Source: an uncultured beta proteobacterium (GTDB lineage: Bacteria > Pseudomonadota > Gammaproteobacteria > Burkholderiales > Burkholderiaceae). Taken from it: 5,101 bases of DNA. The position numbers and the translations under genes were made by a program. This document shows positions 5,101-5,101 of this stretch, piece after piece. Each line of letters opens with the position of its first letter. The stretch's first letter is position 1. The notes below the pieces were generated by a model. The model did no database searches, was not told where the DNA came from, and was given only the letters and a program-made list of their open reading frames with translations. The stretch is from NCBI GenBank assembly GCA_903944255.1, contig CAJARE010000370.1:1-5101 (forward strand), read 5' to 3'.

Positions 5101-5101
5101 A

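Overview
The window looks like part of a betaproteobacterial chromosome of moderate GC content. The protein sequences (TolA, TolB, Pal, CpoB, QueC and riboflavin synthase) and the order tolA-tolB-pal-cpoB-queC fit Burkholderiales. Polynucleobacter is my best guess; it rests on recognition of the sequences, not on a database search.

Left end, + strand: positions 2-544 hold a riboflavin synthase alpha-chain gene (ribE) whose 5' end lies outside the window. Positions 545 to about 917 hold the wreck of a HigBA-type toxin-antitoxin module. It consists of the last 43 codons of a HigB toxin (545-676), followed with an ATGA overlap by the N-terminal half of a HigA antitoxin (673-891). HigA is broken by an apparent one-base deletion just before its helix-turn-helix domain. 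The first residues of that domain can still be read in the shifted frame up to the 3' end of queC, and the rest is gone. The remnant fills the whole gap between the convergent ribE and queC stop codons.

From 916 to the right end everything is on the - strand. Transcription runs from right to left through tolA (partial, N-terminus outside the window), tolB, pal, cpoB (ybgF) and queC. The first four make parts of the Tol-Pal envelope machine: TolA is the inner-membrane-anchored energy transducer, TolB the periplasmic propeller, Pal the peptidoglycan-binding outer-membrane lipoprotein, and CpoB the coiled-coil/TPR regulator. QueC makes preQ0 for queuosine tRNA modification and is carried on the end of the same tight run. 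Gaps are 10 bp (tolA-tolB), 126 bp (tolB-pal), a one-base TAATG overlap (pal-cpoB) and 9 bp (cpoB-queC). tolQ and tolR presumably lie to the right of the window.

The core genes are ordinary. The unusual parts are the doubly broken toxin-antitoxin remnant, a strong terminator-like hairpin inside the start of cpoB, and a short, proline/lysine-rich TonB-like middle domain in TolA. I found no tRNA, rRNA, CRISPR array, insertion sequence or clear intrinsic terminator after ribE or queC, and I saw no convincing new biological system.
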